Origin: Hyphomicrobium_A sp963812795
Lineage (GTDB): Bacteria; Pseudomonadota; Alphaproteobacteria; Rhizobiales; Hyphomicrobiaceae
Reading direction: 5' to 3'
DNA length: 64,000 nt
Assembly (NCBI GenBank): GCA_963812795.1
Contig: CAWEWG010000007.1
Span: forward strand, 558,001 to 622,000
Below, in pieces: positions 53,776-62,395 of the stretch. Positions within the stretch are counted from its first letter, which is position 1. The number at the start of each line of letters is the position of its first letter. The position numbers were made by a program, and so were the translations under genes. The notes beneath the pieces are model-generated. The model was not told the origin of the DNA, did not search any database, and saw only the letters and a program-made list of their open reading frames with translations.

Positions 53776-53831
53776 TTCTGTCCCTGCACGCAGCGAACGG
53801 AGCGCGCCCTGCGGAGCCGCTTCCGCCTACG

Positions 53832-54641
53832 TCAGTTCGGCGCTCCCGCCGACGCCGTGGCGCGGCCCGCGATCAACGGATCGACCATGGCGCGGATATC
53901 CTCCATCGTGAGCTCCTTTTTGACGAGCTTGCCCGCGACGAAGAAATTAGGAGTGCCGATGACGCCGAGTTTGCGTCCGCGGTCTTTCACCCACTTTAGC
54001 CCATCGATCATGGATTGATTCTCGCGACAGGCGTCAAACTGCTGGCGCGTCATCCCCACCTGCGCTGCAACCTGGAAGATCGGGTCGAGGCGCACCTCCT
54101 GGCTGACCCAGGTCGCCTGCTGCTCCATGAACTTGCCGAACAGCGTCAGGTACTTCTCGGGCGGCGCGCAGCGTAGCGCAATGCTGGCAGCGCCCGACGT
54201 CTTGCCGATAGGGAACTCACGCAGGATGTAGCGCACCTTGCCCGTGTCGATGTAGGCCTTCTTGAATTGCGGGTAGGTCTTCAAGTGAAAGTTGCGGCAG
54301 TGCGGGCACGTCAGCGAGGCATACTCGATGATGGTGACCGGGGCGTCGGCGCGCCCGAACGCCATTTCCGGCAATGTTCCCGTCAACATCACGTCGGCGA
54401 CGGTGGGATTGGCGATGACCTCGCGGCCGCCCGCCGGCGTGGCGGTCGGGTCGGCGAACGGGTTGAACCGCTCCGGGCCTTCCGAGGCAGTGTCCTCGGC
54501 AGTGGGGTAGGCGGAGGCGCCAGCGCCTTCCGCCGCCTTGTCAGGTGTCAGGGATGTCGTGTTCATCAGCGTGCTGCCCCCGCACCCGGCGAGCGAGGCG
54601 GGGATCAGCAGCAATGCGATGAGAACGCCTATCCTGCCCAC
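53832..54641 (-). CDS. DsbA-like thioredoxin-fold lipoprotein
   Basis: A 269-residue protein with a lipobox (ASLAGC, Cys20), an 85-residue polar linker, and a DsbA/Bdb-type thioredoxin domain with the active site TCPHCRNF in EYASLTCPHCRNFHL. The cis-Pro region is GVIGTPNFFVAGK. It should be anchored in the envelope and act on thiols of exported proteins. Six bases separate it from the preceding DsbA-like gene, so they form one operon leading to smc. Confidence 0.92.
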   Translation of the reverse strand: MGRIGVLIALLLIPASLAGCGGSTLMNTTSLTPDKAAEGAGASAYPTAEDTASEGPERFNPFADPTATPAGGREVIANPTVADVMLTGTLPEMAFGRADAPVTIIEYASLTCPHCRNFHLKTYPQFKKAYIDTGKVRYILREFPIGKTSGAASIALRCAPPEKYLTLFGKFMEQQATWVSQEVRLDPIFQVAAQVGMTRQQFDACRENQSMIDGLKWVKDRGRKLGVIGTPNFFVAGKLVKKELTMEDIRAMVDPLIAGRATASAGAPN

Positions 54642-54647
54642 TATGCC

Positions 54648-55346
54648 TCAGCTCTTGGCCAGCAGCGGCTCGATCATCTGGTCGAACTTCTCCAACGTCG
54701 GCGAGCCGTCGAGCTTCTTGCCGTTGATGTAGAACGTCGGTGTCGCCGCTACGCCGAAGACGTCGGAAGCACGCGTGCGGCCGGCGGTGATTTCGTCGAG
54801 CAGCTTCTGGTCGGTCAGGCACTTGTCGAACAATTCCTGCGTGAAGCCCGCCTGCTTGGCAATTTCGAACAGGCGCGGCACCGGGTTGCCCTCGCCGAAC
54901 GCCCACTCCTTCTGCTTCTCGAACAGCACCTCGATAAGCGGAAACGCCTTGTCGCCGCCGGTGCAGCGCGCCAGCATCGAGGCGGCGGCGGCAAGGTTGT
55001 CGAGCGGGAACTCGCGGAAGATGTAGCGCACCTTGTTGGTGTCGACGTATTTCTTCTTGAGCTCCGGCCAGATGTCGTTGGTGAACTGCGCGCAGTGCCC
55101 GCAGGTCATCGAGGCATATTCGACGATCGTCACCTTGGCGTCGGCCGGCCCGAGCGCCAGGTCCGGCAGGCCAACCGGCTTCATCAACTCCGCGACCGGC
55201 ACTTCGGTTGGTCCCTTGGCCGCCTGGGCGGAAAGGGGCTGCGTGTACAGCGCTACGGCGGCGCCCATGGCGCCGGCGGCGATGACCGCCAGGGCGAAGC
55301 GCCGCGCAAACTCAAATCGGCCGGAAAAGGTCTTCGATGCGGACAC
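54648..55346 (-). CDS. Exported DsbA-like thiol:disulphide oxidoreductase
   Basis: A 232-residue protein with an N-terminal membrane/signal segment (RFALAVIAAGAMGAAVALY) and a DsbA-type domain with CGHC in EYASMTCGHCAQF and the cis-Pro loop GVAATPTFYINGKKL. CGHC is the classic DsbA-like/PDI-like redox pair. First of two tandem oxidoreductase genes ahead of smc. The pair probably arose by duplication; only the second is a lipoprotein. Confidence 0.94.
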   Translation of the reverse strand: MSASKTFSGRFEFARRFALAVIAAGAMGAAVALYTQPLSAQAAKGPTEVPVAELMKPVGLPDLALGPADAKVTIVEYASMTCGHCAQFTNDIWPELKKKYVDTNKVRYIFREFPLDNLAAAASMLARCTGGDKAFPLIEVLFEKQKEWAFGEGNPVPRLFEIAKQAGFTQELFDKCLTDQKLLDEITAGRTRASDVFGVAATPTFYINGKKLDGSPTLEKFDQMIEPLLAKS

Positions 55347-55497
55347 GGGGTGCGCTCCTTGCGATCTCGGAATGGTCCATGCAACGGCCGCTCGGCCTTC
55401 GACGCCCGAGTAGCACGCTACCGAGCGTCGGAATAAGGCAAAACGGCTGCCGTTCCAAGTGAATGAAGCTTAATGCTCACCCGGTTCGCGGGGCGTT

Positions 55498-56064
55498 TCA
55501 GCGCTGCTGGCCGCGCGCCATGAGACCCGACTTGAGGTTGGCCAGGGCCGAGCGCAAACGCTCGTCGCTGATGCCGGCAAGCTCCGGCGCGGCACAGGGC
55601 GGCGGCGGGGTACGCGGCGCGGCAACGGCGACGCGCTCGGGGAGGGGGGCCTGCAGGATGCGCAGCTCGGCGACGGCGCGATAGCCGAAGTGGCCGTTGA
55701 TGCGCTCGATCATCTGTTGGGCCTTGTACTGGACATCGAGCGCGCGTGCGGGATCCACCCGCACGATCAGCGTCGCACCCGGGCGCCCTTCGGCGCCATG
55801 CTCGATTTCATCGCCAATGCCGACGCCGCGCGGCCATTTCAGGCGTTCGGGCGCCGTATAGCCGGCGATGTCCTTGCCGACGATCATCGCCCAATCGGTG
55901 ATCAGGGCGGCGGCGGCAAAGCCGTACTTCTCGAACGCCTTGTGCGTCAGCTTCGGCACATAGGTGCCGACGGCGCGCGCCGAGAGGAAGCCGCGCGGAC
56001 GACCTTGGGGATTGCCGGCCGGAGCGGCGCCAGGTCGGCGGAAAGTCGCGGCGTTGGTGGCCAT
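55498..56064 (-). CDS. DUF721/DciA-like protein
   Basis: A 188-residue DUF721 protein. The core is KAFEKYGFAAAALITDWAMIVG, ERLKWPRG and TLIVRVDPARALDVQYKAQQMIERINGHFGYRAVAELRI, with a Pro-rich linker and a C-terminal helix (SDERLRSALANLKSGLMARG). DciA proteins load the replicative helicase in bacteria without DnaC, so this is a likely candidate for that role. ATG 56064 has a weak ribosome site. Divergent from mutY, a conserved arrangement in alphaproteobacteria. Confidence 0.85.
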   Translation of the reverse strand: MATNAATFRRPGAAPAGNPQGRPRGFLSARAVGTYVPKLTHKAFEKYGFAAAALITDWAMIVGKDIAGYTAPERLKWPRGVGIGDEIEHGAEGRPGATLIVRVDPARALDVQYKAQQMIERINGHFGYRAVAELRILQAPLPERVAVAAPRTPPPPCAAPELAGISDERLRSALANLKSGLMARGQQR

Positions 56065-56154
56065 GGTGGGATAGTCCGCGGTCGAGAGTTTCCAGGGGCT
56101 GTCTCGACGCTTACCATCGGGGGATCGAATTCGCGGGCGCTGGGAGACGATCCC

Positions 56155-57261
56155 TTGACTGCTGTTGCGCGAAAGCAACTTCCGCTTCGGCCGGCCGGCC
56201 CCGACACGGTCGATGCCCTGCTCGCCTGGTACGACGAGGAGCGTCGCGACCTTCCCTGGCGTGTGGCACCGGGCAAGCGCGCCGACCCCTACCGCGTCTG
56301 GCTCAGCGAGATCATGCTGCAGCAGACGACGGTGAAAGCCGTCATTCCCTTCTATCTCCGGTTCCTTGTCCGCTGGCCGACGGTGAAGGCGCTGGCCGCC
56401 GCGCCGCTCGACGACGTGCTCGCCGCCTGGGCGGGGCTTGGCTACTACAGCCGCGCGCGCAACTTGCACAAGTGCGCGAGCGTCGTCGCCGCAGACTACG
56501 CCGGCAAGTTTCCTTCGACCGTCGCCGAGCTGCAGAAGCTGCCCGGCATCGGTCCGTACACCGCGGCTGCCATCGCCGCCATCGCCTTCGGCGAAGCCGC
56601 AACGCCGGTCGACGGCAATATCGAGCGCGTCGTTGCGCGCCTGTTCGCCGTGCGCCAGCCGCTGCCCCCGGCCAAATCCGAATTGAAACGCCTCGCCGCC
56701 ACGCTGACGCCGGCACGCCGCGCCGGCGACTTCGCGCAAGCGATGATGGATCTCGGCGCCGGCATCTGCACACCGCGGCGTCCATCGTGCCTCGTATGCC
56801 CCGTGCAGCAGGACTGCGCCGCCGCGGCACATGGCATCGCCGCCTCGCTGCCGTTACGCCTTGAACGCGCCGAGCGCCCGCAGCGCGTCGGCTTCGCCTT
56901 CGTCGCCCTGCGCGAGGACGGCCACGTGCTCTTGCGCAAGCGCGCCGAGGCGGGCCTGCTCGGCGGCATGCTCGAGGTGCCGGGCACGGCGTGGGGCGAT
57001 CTCTTGCCGCCGGCCAAGGAAGCGCTGCGCTCCGCGCCGGTGCGCGCCGACTGGTGGGCGGTGCCGGGCACGGTCGTGCATGTCTTCACGCACTTCCGCC
57101 TGGAGGTCGTCGTCTATCGCGCGCTGGTGCCCGCCGATGCGGGCCTCACCTTCTGGGCCGAACCCGAGCGCTGCCAGTGGGTGGCGCGCCGCGACCTAGC
57201 CGCGGCCGCCGTGCCGAGCGTCATGCGCAAGGTCATCGCCCACGCCCTGAAAGAGAACTAG
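56155..57261 (+). CDS. mutY: Adenine DNA glycosylase MutY
   Basis: A 368-residue MutY that removes adenine mispaired with 8-oxoguanine. The helix-hairpin-helix region is LPGIGPYTAAAIAAIAFGE and the catalytic Asp lies in PVDGNIERV; the Glu is in WLSEIMLQQTTV. The [4Fe-4S] loop reads CTPRRPSCLVCPVQQDC (C-x6-C-x2-C-x5-C, about residues 205-221). A C-terminal NUDIX-like domain recognises 8-oxoguanine. The start is TTG 56155, with GGGAG eight bases upstream. Divergent from the DciA-like gene. Confidence 0.96.
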   Translation: MTAVARKQLPLRPAGPDTVDALLAWYDEERRDLPWRVAPGKRADPYRVWLSEIMLQQTTVKAVIPFYLRFLVRWPTVKALAAAPLDDVLAAWAGLGYYSRARNLHKCASVVAADYAGKFPSTVAELQKLPGIGPYTAAAIAAIAFGEAATPVDGNIERVVARLFAVRQPLPPAKSELKRLAATLTPARRAGDFAQAMMDLGAGICTPRRPSCLVCPVQQDCAAAAHGIAASLPLRLERAERPQRVGFAFVALREDGHVLLRKRAEAGLLGGMLEVPGTAWGDLLPPAKEALRSAPVRADWWAVPGTVVHVFTHFRLEVVVYRALVPADAGLTFWAEPERCQWVARRDLAAAAVPSVMRKVIAHALKEN

Positions 57262-57393
57262 GAGCCACAAAGCCGCGGTGTCGCGCGCTTGCCAGGCGGC
57301 GCTGCCTTGTCGCAGGCTCGACGGAAGCCGCGGGCGAAAGCGTTGACCGTGCGCTAGCGCTTGTATCGACTGCCCGCCGCGATAAGGCCCCCT

Positions 57394-59379
57394 ATGCACG
57401 CCCCTTCCCCCGACGCGGGTCCAAATTTCGTCAGCCCGCGCGAGCGTCTCGCCATTTTCTCGGCGCTCATGCTGGTGCTGCTGCTCGCCTCGCTCGATCA
57501 GACGATCGTCGCTACCGCTCTGCCGACCATCGTCAGCGAGATCGGGGGTCTCACGCATCTGTCGTGGATCGTCACCGCCTACCTGCTCGCTACCACGGTG
57601 GTCGTGCCCCTCTACGGCAAGCTCGGGGACATCTACGGACGCCGCCTGGTGCTGCAGGCCGCCGTCATCATCTTTGTCATCGGATCGGGACTGTGCGGCA
57701 TCGCGCAGAACCTGCCGGAGCTTATCGCCTTCCGCATCGTGCAGGGACTTGGCGGCGGCGGCCTCATCGTCACGGCCATCGCCGTTGTCGGCGACATCGT
57801 GCCCCCGCGCGAGCGCGGCCGCTATCAGGGCTTCTTCGGTGGCGTGTTCGGCCTATCGACGGTAATCGGTCCGCTGCTCGGGGGCTTCATCGTCGACCAG
57901 TTCAGTTGGCGCTGGATATTCTATATCAACCTGCCTCTGGGCTTGCTGGCGCTCGCGGTCATTAACGCGACGTTCAAGCCGCATCGCCGCCCGGCCAGCG
58001 TGACCATCGACTACGTCGGCGCGGCGCTTCTTGCCATCGCGCTTACCTGCGTCATCCTCGTCGCCAGTCTCGGGTCATCGCTTTGGGTCGATGCTCCGGT
58101 CAGCCTGCTGGCCATCACGCTCGCCGGTGCTCTCTCGCTGGGCGGGTTCATCTATGCCGAGACGGTGGTGCCGGATCCGCTGCTGCCCCTGTCGCTATTT
58201 CGCAATCGAGCTTTCGTGCTGGCGACAGGTATCGGCTTCATCGTCGGCATGGCGTTGTTCGGCTCGGTCACGCTGCTGCCCGTCTACTTCCAGGTGGTGA
58301 AAGGCCTCGATCCGACCAGCGCCGGCCTGCATTTGACGCCCATGATGCTCGGCGTCTTCGTCAGCTCCATCGTGAGCGGGCAGATCATCAGCCGCATCGG
58401 CCGCTACAAGGTCTTTCCAGTGATCGGCACGGCGTTGATGACGGTGGGCCTGGCGCTTCTGTCGCGCATCACCGTCGATACGTCGCCCGCAGTCGCTTCC
58501 GCCTACATGCTGCTGCTTGGCGCGGGCCTGGGCATGGTCATGCAGATCCTCGTCATGGCGGTGCAGAACGCGGTCGCCTACGAGCAACTCGGCGTGGCGA
58601 CCTCAGGCACCACATTGTTCCGCTCCATCGGTGGCACCATCGGCGCGGCCTTGTTCGGCGGCATCTTCGCCTACGTCCTGGAGGCGCACCTGCGCGAGGC
58701 GCTACCCGGCCTCAGCGAGGCGTTGCGCGATCCCGATGCCATTGCATCGCTGGCCGAGCCGATGCGCTCGACCTACCTTTCCGTGTTCGTCGACGCGTTG
58801 CGTCCCGTGTTCGTCACCGCCGCGCTTCTGGCGCTGGCCTCGTTCTTCCTGGCGCTGGCCATCAAGGAGGTGCCGCTGCGCAGCTCCATCGCGCCCGAGC
58901 CGGTGAGCGATGCCTTCCAGATGCCGCGCGACGCCACATCGCTCGAGGAGTTGGAACGCATCGTCGCCCGCATCACCGCCCGCGAGAACCGCTGGCGCGT
59001 CTACCGGAGCGCAGCGTCGCGCATGGGAATCGGGCTGGAGCCGGACGAGCTGTGGCTGCTGGCGCGTCTAGGCGAAGCGAAAGGTCCGGTGAGCAAGACG
59101 CAGTTGCAGAGTCGGTTGAGCATTGCCGGCGAAGATTGCTCCAGCCTGCTCGACCGCCTCGTCGAGGCCGCCATGGCGACCGCTACGAGCGACGGCGACT
59201 TCGAGTTGAGCGCCGGCGGGCATGCCGCATATTTGCGGTTGGTTGGCCAGCGTGAAGCCGACCTGAAAAAAATGCTCGCCGACTGGAAGCCGGACGAGCA
59301 TCCCGAAGTGGTTTCGATGATGCGGGAGCTGGCCAAATCCTTCGCCAGCTACCCGCCTACGCGGCCAAGCGCGCCGTAA
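57394..59379 (+). CDS. DHA2-type MFS efflux pump with C-terminal winged-helix domain
   Basis: A 661-residue protein. The first 500 residues are a 14-segment drug:H+ antiporter: LASLDQTIVATALPTI (motif C-like start), GKLGDIYGRR (motif A), RIVQGLGGGGLI and GVFGLSTVIGPLLGGFI. After residue 500 a soluble tail of about 160 residues begins (LEELERIVARITARENRWRV) and contains a MarR-like winged helix: PDELWLLARLGEAKGPVSKT, LQSRLSIAGEDCSSLLDRLV and the wing DGDFELSAGGHAAYLRL. A transporter carrying a DNA-binding-like domain is unusual. ATG 57394 is chosen over TTG 57361 by the AAGG site. Confidence 0.88.
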   Translation: MHAPSPDAGPNFVSPRERLAIFSALMLVLLLASLDQTIVATALPTIVSEIGGLTHLSWIVTAYLLATTVVVPLYGKLGDIYGRRLVLQAAVIIFVIGSGLCGIAQNLPELIAFRIVQGLGGGGLIVTAIAVVGDIVPPRERGRYQGFFGGVFGLSTVIGPLLGGFIVDQFSWRWIFYINLPLGLLALAVINATFKPHRRPASVTIDYVGAALLAIALTCVILVASLGSSLWVDAPVSLLAITLAGALSLGGFIYAETVVPDPLLPLSLFRNRAFVLATGIGFIVGMALFGSVTLLPVYFQVVKGLDPTSAGLHLTPMMLGVFVSSIVSGQIISRIGRYKVFPVIGTALMTVGLALLSRITVDTSPAVASAYMLLLGAGLGMVMQILVMAVQNAVAYEQLGVATSGTTLFRSIGGTIGAALFGGIFAYVLEAHLREALPGLSEALRDPDAIASLAEPMRSTYLSVFVDALRPVFVTAALLALASFFLALAIKEVPLRSSIAPEPVSDAFQMPRDATSLEELERIVARITARENRWRVYRSAASRMGIGLEPDELWLLARLGEAKGPVSKTQLQSRLSIAGEDCSSLLDRLVEAAMATATSDGDFELSAGGHAAYLRLVGQREADLKKMLADWKPDEHPEVVSMMRELAKSFASYPPTRPSAP

Positions 59380-59390
59380 ACCCGCTAGCG

Positions 59391-59768
59391 CTACTTTTGC
59401 GCAGTTTTGATCTTCTTGCCGGAACCCTTGCCGTGCACCGTCAGGTGCACCTTCTGCAAGCCCGAGAAGCCGAGGGCGCTGGCGGCGCCTCTGGACAGGT
59501 CGATGACGCGCCCTTTGATGAACGGGCCGCGGTCGACGATAGTGACGACGACGGTACGTCCGTTGCGGGGATTTTTGACGCTGACCTTGGTGCCAAAGGG
59601 CAGCGTGCGATGGGCTGCGACCATGGACTTGGAGCTATAGGACCGCCCGCTGGCCGTCACCGACAGGTCCGAGTAATGCGAGGCGACTCCGCTCTGTGCT
59701 TGGGCGGCTGCGAAGGGCAGCACGGAGGCCCCGGCGAGGACGATTGTTCTGGCGATGAGGGTTTGCAT
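59391..59768 (-). CDS. RlpA-like double-psi beta-barrel protein
   Basis: A 125-residue exported protein with a signal peptide (TIVLAGASVLPFAAAQA) and one RlpA-like DPBB domain: GVASHYSDLSVTASGRSYS, MVAAHRTLPFGTKVSVKNPR, VTIVDRGPFIKGRVIDLSRGAASAL. RlpA proteins are septal lytic transglycosylases or peptidoglycan-interacting proteins. The SPOR domain is absent, so this is a minimal form. Convergent with the MFS gene. Confidence 0.92.
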   Translation of the reverse strand: MQTLIARTIVLAGASVLPFAAAQAQSGVASHYSDLSVTASGRSYSSKSMVAAHRTLPFGTKVSVKNPRNGRTVVVTIVDRGPFIKGRVIDLSRGAASALGFSGLQKVHLTVHGKGSGKKIKTAQK

Positions 59769-60002
59769 GTCTTCTCCACCTTGTTGACTTCAAGGGCTCA
59801 TTTGCATGCTCAACCCGGCATGGGAATATCGCGTTCCTTCAAAGACTTGAAATGGGCGGACATACTTTGATTGTTAACCAACTCCGCCACCGTGTAATGG
59901 CGCTTCCAACCCGGCGCTCCGGTTTGCGCGGCGCGATATGTCGCGATGCGTTAACCGCAAATCTCGGCTGCTGCGATGGTGGTAGAGGTGCCGGGCTGAT
60001 GC

Positions 60003-60305
60003 CTAACGCGGCTTGCGCCGCCGCGGACCGCCACCGTTTTGATCGTTGGCCGGCACCTGACGCGTCGACTTGCGCAACGCTTCTTTCAGGCTCGTCGGAC
60101 GCCCGTGCTTGTCGAGCAGATCGCGAAAAGCTTCGTCGGCCAGCTCCTGCAGATCCTTCATCGAATCGCGGCCGAGCAGCTCGAGCGCCTGCAGCGTCTG
60201 CGCGTCGAACGCGATGAGCTTGCGCGGCCCGCTGTCTTCCAGCACCGCGCTTCCCGTGAGGCGCGCCGGCCGCGCCGGCTTCTTGCTTGGCGGCTTCTTC
60301 GGCAT
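60003..60305 (-). CDS. Small basic protein downstream of ku
   Basis: A 100-residue protein with Lys/Pro/Arg-rich ends (MPKKPPSKKPARPARLTG, GGGPRRRKPR) and a central helical part (FDAQTLQALELLGRDSMKDL then QELADEAFRDLLDKHGRPTS) that resembles ribbon-helix-helix DNA-binding proteins. It starts 30 bases after the ku stop on the same strand, so it is cotranscribed. A DNA-binding partner for end joining is possible but unproven. Confidence 0.68.
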   Translation of the reverse strand: MPKKPPSKKPARPARLTGSAVLEDSGPRKLIAFDAQTLQALELLGRDSMKDLQELADEAFRDLLDKHGRPTSLKEALRKSTRQVPANDQNGGGPRRRKPR

Positions 60306-60335
60306 CGCCGCTTTCTCTGAGCGTCAGTGCGCGGG

Positions 60336-61196
60336 CTAGGCGCGCTTCTTCGTCCCGCTGCGGCGTGCCGCCGGCGCACGCCGCGTCGTCGAACGTGCCG
60401 CCTTCGCTTTGCCGCTGCCCTCGCCGATCGACTTTTTCAACGCCGACATGAGATCGATGACCTTGGCGCCGCCCGGTGCCGCCTCCTCGTGCGGAGCCTT
60501 GATCTTGTGGCCCTTCAGCTTTTTCTGCACCAGCTCGCGCAGCGCCGTGGCGTAATGATCCTCGAACTGGTCGGGCGTGAACTTGCCCGCCTTGCGCTCG
60601 ATCAGCTCGACGGCGAGATCGACCATCTCCTTGTCGGGCTTGCCGGTGGGCACCTCGTCGAAGAACTGGTCGGCTTCCTTCAGCTCGTCGGCGTAGCGCA
60701 GCATCTCCATCAGCAGACCGTCGCCGAGTGCGGTGATGGCAACGAGCCACTCGCGCCCGCCGATGGTGAGCTGGGCGAGGCCGGCCTTGCCGGTCTTCTT
60801 CAGGGCTTCGCGGATGACGACGTAGCCTTCGCCCGAATGCTTGTCGGCGGGGGCGATGAAATACGGGCGCTCGAAGTAGCGCGGGTCGATCTCTTCGACG
60901 TCGACGAACTTGACAAGGTCGATGGTCTTCTTGCTCTCGAGCTTGACCGCCTCGATCTCGTCGGGCTCCAGCGTCACGTAGGTGTCGCTGTCGACCTCAT
61001 AGCCCTTGACGATGTCGGAGCTTTTCACCTCGCCGATGCCCTGCACCGTCTTGGTGTAGTTGATACGGCGGCCGGAGGGTTTGTGGATCTGGCGGAAGGA
61101 GATTTCCGACTTCGACTCGACGGCGTTGTAGATCTCGACGGCGATCGAGACGAGGGAGAGGCGCAGGAAGCCCTTCCAGTAAGCACGCGCGGCCAT
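60336..61196 (-). CDS. ku: Ku protein (non-homologous end joining)
   Basis: A 286-residue bacterial Ku that binds DNA double-strand ends and recruits LigD. The Ku core is recognisable: AYWKGFLRLSLVSIAVEIYN, SFRQIHKPSGRRINYTK, VKGYEVDSDTYVTLEPDEI, RYFERPYFIAPADK and LRYADELKEADQFFDEVP. The Lys/Arg/Ala-rich C-terminal tail (ATRRAPAARRSGTKKRA-like) is typical. ligD is not in the window. Divergent from a frameshifted GNAT gene. Confidence 0.97.
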   Translation of the reverse strand: MAARAYWKGFLRLSLVSIAVEIYNAVESKSEISFRQIHKPSGRRINYTKTVQGIGEVKSSDIVKGYEVDSDTYVTLEPDEIEAVKLESKKTIDLVKFVDVEEIDPRYFERPYFIAPADKHSGEGYVVIREALKKTGKAGLAQLTIGGREWLVAITALGDGLLMEMLRYADELKEADQFFDEVPTGKPDKEMVDLAVELIERKAGKFTPDQFEDHYATALRELVQKKLKGHKIKAPHEEAAPGGAKVIDLMSALKKSIGEGSGKAKAARSTTRRAPAARRSGTKKRA

Positions 61197-61284
61197 TGTA
61201 TGCTCCGCAACTCTAGGGGGATGCAGCCTCTACCTTAGGACGCCAATGATAACAAAAAAGTTCCTGTTCCAGTAGGAAAGCGCA

Positions 61285-61778
61285 GTGCACCCCTCGTTGC
61301 TGATCCGCGCCGCCTGCGCGGCCGACCAAACCGCTATCTGGGCCATCCTGGAGCCGACCATTCGCGCCGGCGAAACCTTCGCGTTGCCGCGCGACATGGG
61401 CGAGGCAGACGCTATCGGTTATTGGACTGGGCCGGGCCGGGCAGCCTTTGTCGCCGAGGCGGACGGCCGCGTCGTCGGCACCTACTTCCTGCGCGGAAAC
61501 CAGCTCGGCGGCGGCGACCATGTCGCCAATGCCGCCTATGCGACCGATCCTTCGATGCGTGGGCGGGGCATCGCTCGCCGGATGGCTGAGCATTCGTTGG
61601 AGGCGGCACGGGCACGCGGCTTCTTGGCCATGCAATTCAACTTCGTGGTCTCTCGAACGAGAGTGCCGTACACCTGTGGGAGAGCCTCGGCTTCGAGGTC
61701 GTTGGCCGGCTTCCCGGCGCCTTCCGGCACCCCCGCCTCGGCTTCGTCGACGCCCTCGTCATGTTCCGCCGGCTGTAG
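61285..61778 (+). pseudogene. GNAT acetyltransferase with a frameshift near the C-terminus
   Basis: From GTG/ATG 61285 the protein runs through VGTYFLRGNQLGGGDHVANA and the acetyl-CoA loop SMRGRGIARRMAEHSLEAA to AMQFNFVVS, then goes out of frame. The natural ending NESAVHLWESLGFEVVGRLP, then RHPRLGFVDALVMFRRL and a TAG at 61776-61778, is in another frame. One missing base in TCTCTCG near 61658 restores it (about 164 residues). The read-through frame instead ends in low-complexity Ser/Pro sequence. Either a true lesion or a sequencing error. Confidence 0.75.
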
Positions 61779-61784
61779 CTTGCA

Positions 61785-61950
61785 CTGTCATCCCGGAAGC
61801 CGGAGTGAAGCGAAGGCTATCCGGGACCCAGCGTAGGGGTCGTCGAAGACACCGAATAAGGAAGGCCTACGGCCATTTTCTCCTGGGTCCCGGCTCGCGC
61901 TCGGTGTCATGGCTTCGCCCTGACCCTCGCTTGGCCGGGATGCCCAGAGC
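61785..61950. repeat. Composite REP-like inverted repeat
   Basis: Two palindromic units lie head to head. The first, 61785-61832, has TGTCATCCCGGA and TCCGGGACCCAG around AGTGAAGCGAAG. The second, 61883-61949, has TCCTGGGTCCCGGC and GCCGGGATGCCCAG around TCGCTT-type loops. Such CCGGGACCCAG/TGTCATCCCGG elements are widespread intergenic repeats in Bradyrhizobium and relatives. It fills most of the 326-base gap between the GNAT pseudogene and the next gene. Confidence 0.75.
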
Positions 61951-62104
61951 GCTATGTGACGGCGCTCCCGGCGCGCATTGGCCGGCCGCCGTGGCATTGC
62001 GGTCACCCTTAGTTAAGCGACCGTTGTTACCTTCCCAAATTGAGGCGGGCGCGGGGGGAGTTTGCTGTGTTCCGCAGTCCTCATCAGGATCAACGAGGAA
62101 GAAA

Positions 62105-62368
62105 ATGCGGATCGCTATTGCCCTGGGTTCGGCCGCCATCGCGGTGGTGACCCTGCTTGCCGTTTCCCAGTCGCCTGCCCAGGCCGAGTTCTTTCGCACG
62201 CCGGCCGGCGAGGTTAAGTACCGCTGGGTAAACCCCAACGCCAACAACACCCACCTGTTCTATTACCGCGGCTACGCCTACCCGTACCGCTCGGGCCTCG
62301 CCTACCGCGAGCGCACCGGCGAGCTGCTCCCGAGCGACGTGCCGCACCGCCAGCGCGTGACGCGCTAA
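62105..62368 (+). CDS. Small exported Tyr-rich protein
   Basis: An 87-residue protein with a clear signal peptide (MRIAIALGSAAIAVVTLLAV, cleavage after PAQA) and a short mature part rich in Tyr, Asn and Arg (YRWVNPNANNTHLFYYRGYA, YRSGLAYRERTGELLP). GAGGAA precedes ATG 62105. Family not recognised. The basic, aromatic mature region suggests binding to a polyanion or membrane, which is only a guess. Confidence 0.6.
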   Translation: MRIAIALGSAAIAVVTLLAVSQSPAQAEFFRTPAGEVKYRWVNPNANNTHLFYYRGYAYPYRSGLAYRERTGELLPSDVPHRQRVTR

Positions 62369-62395
62369 ACGGCCACGCGACGGCATCGCGGGTCT

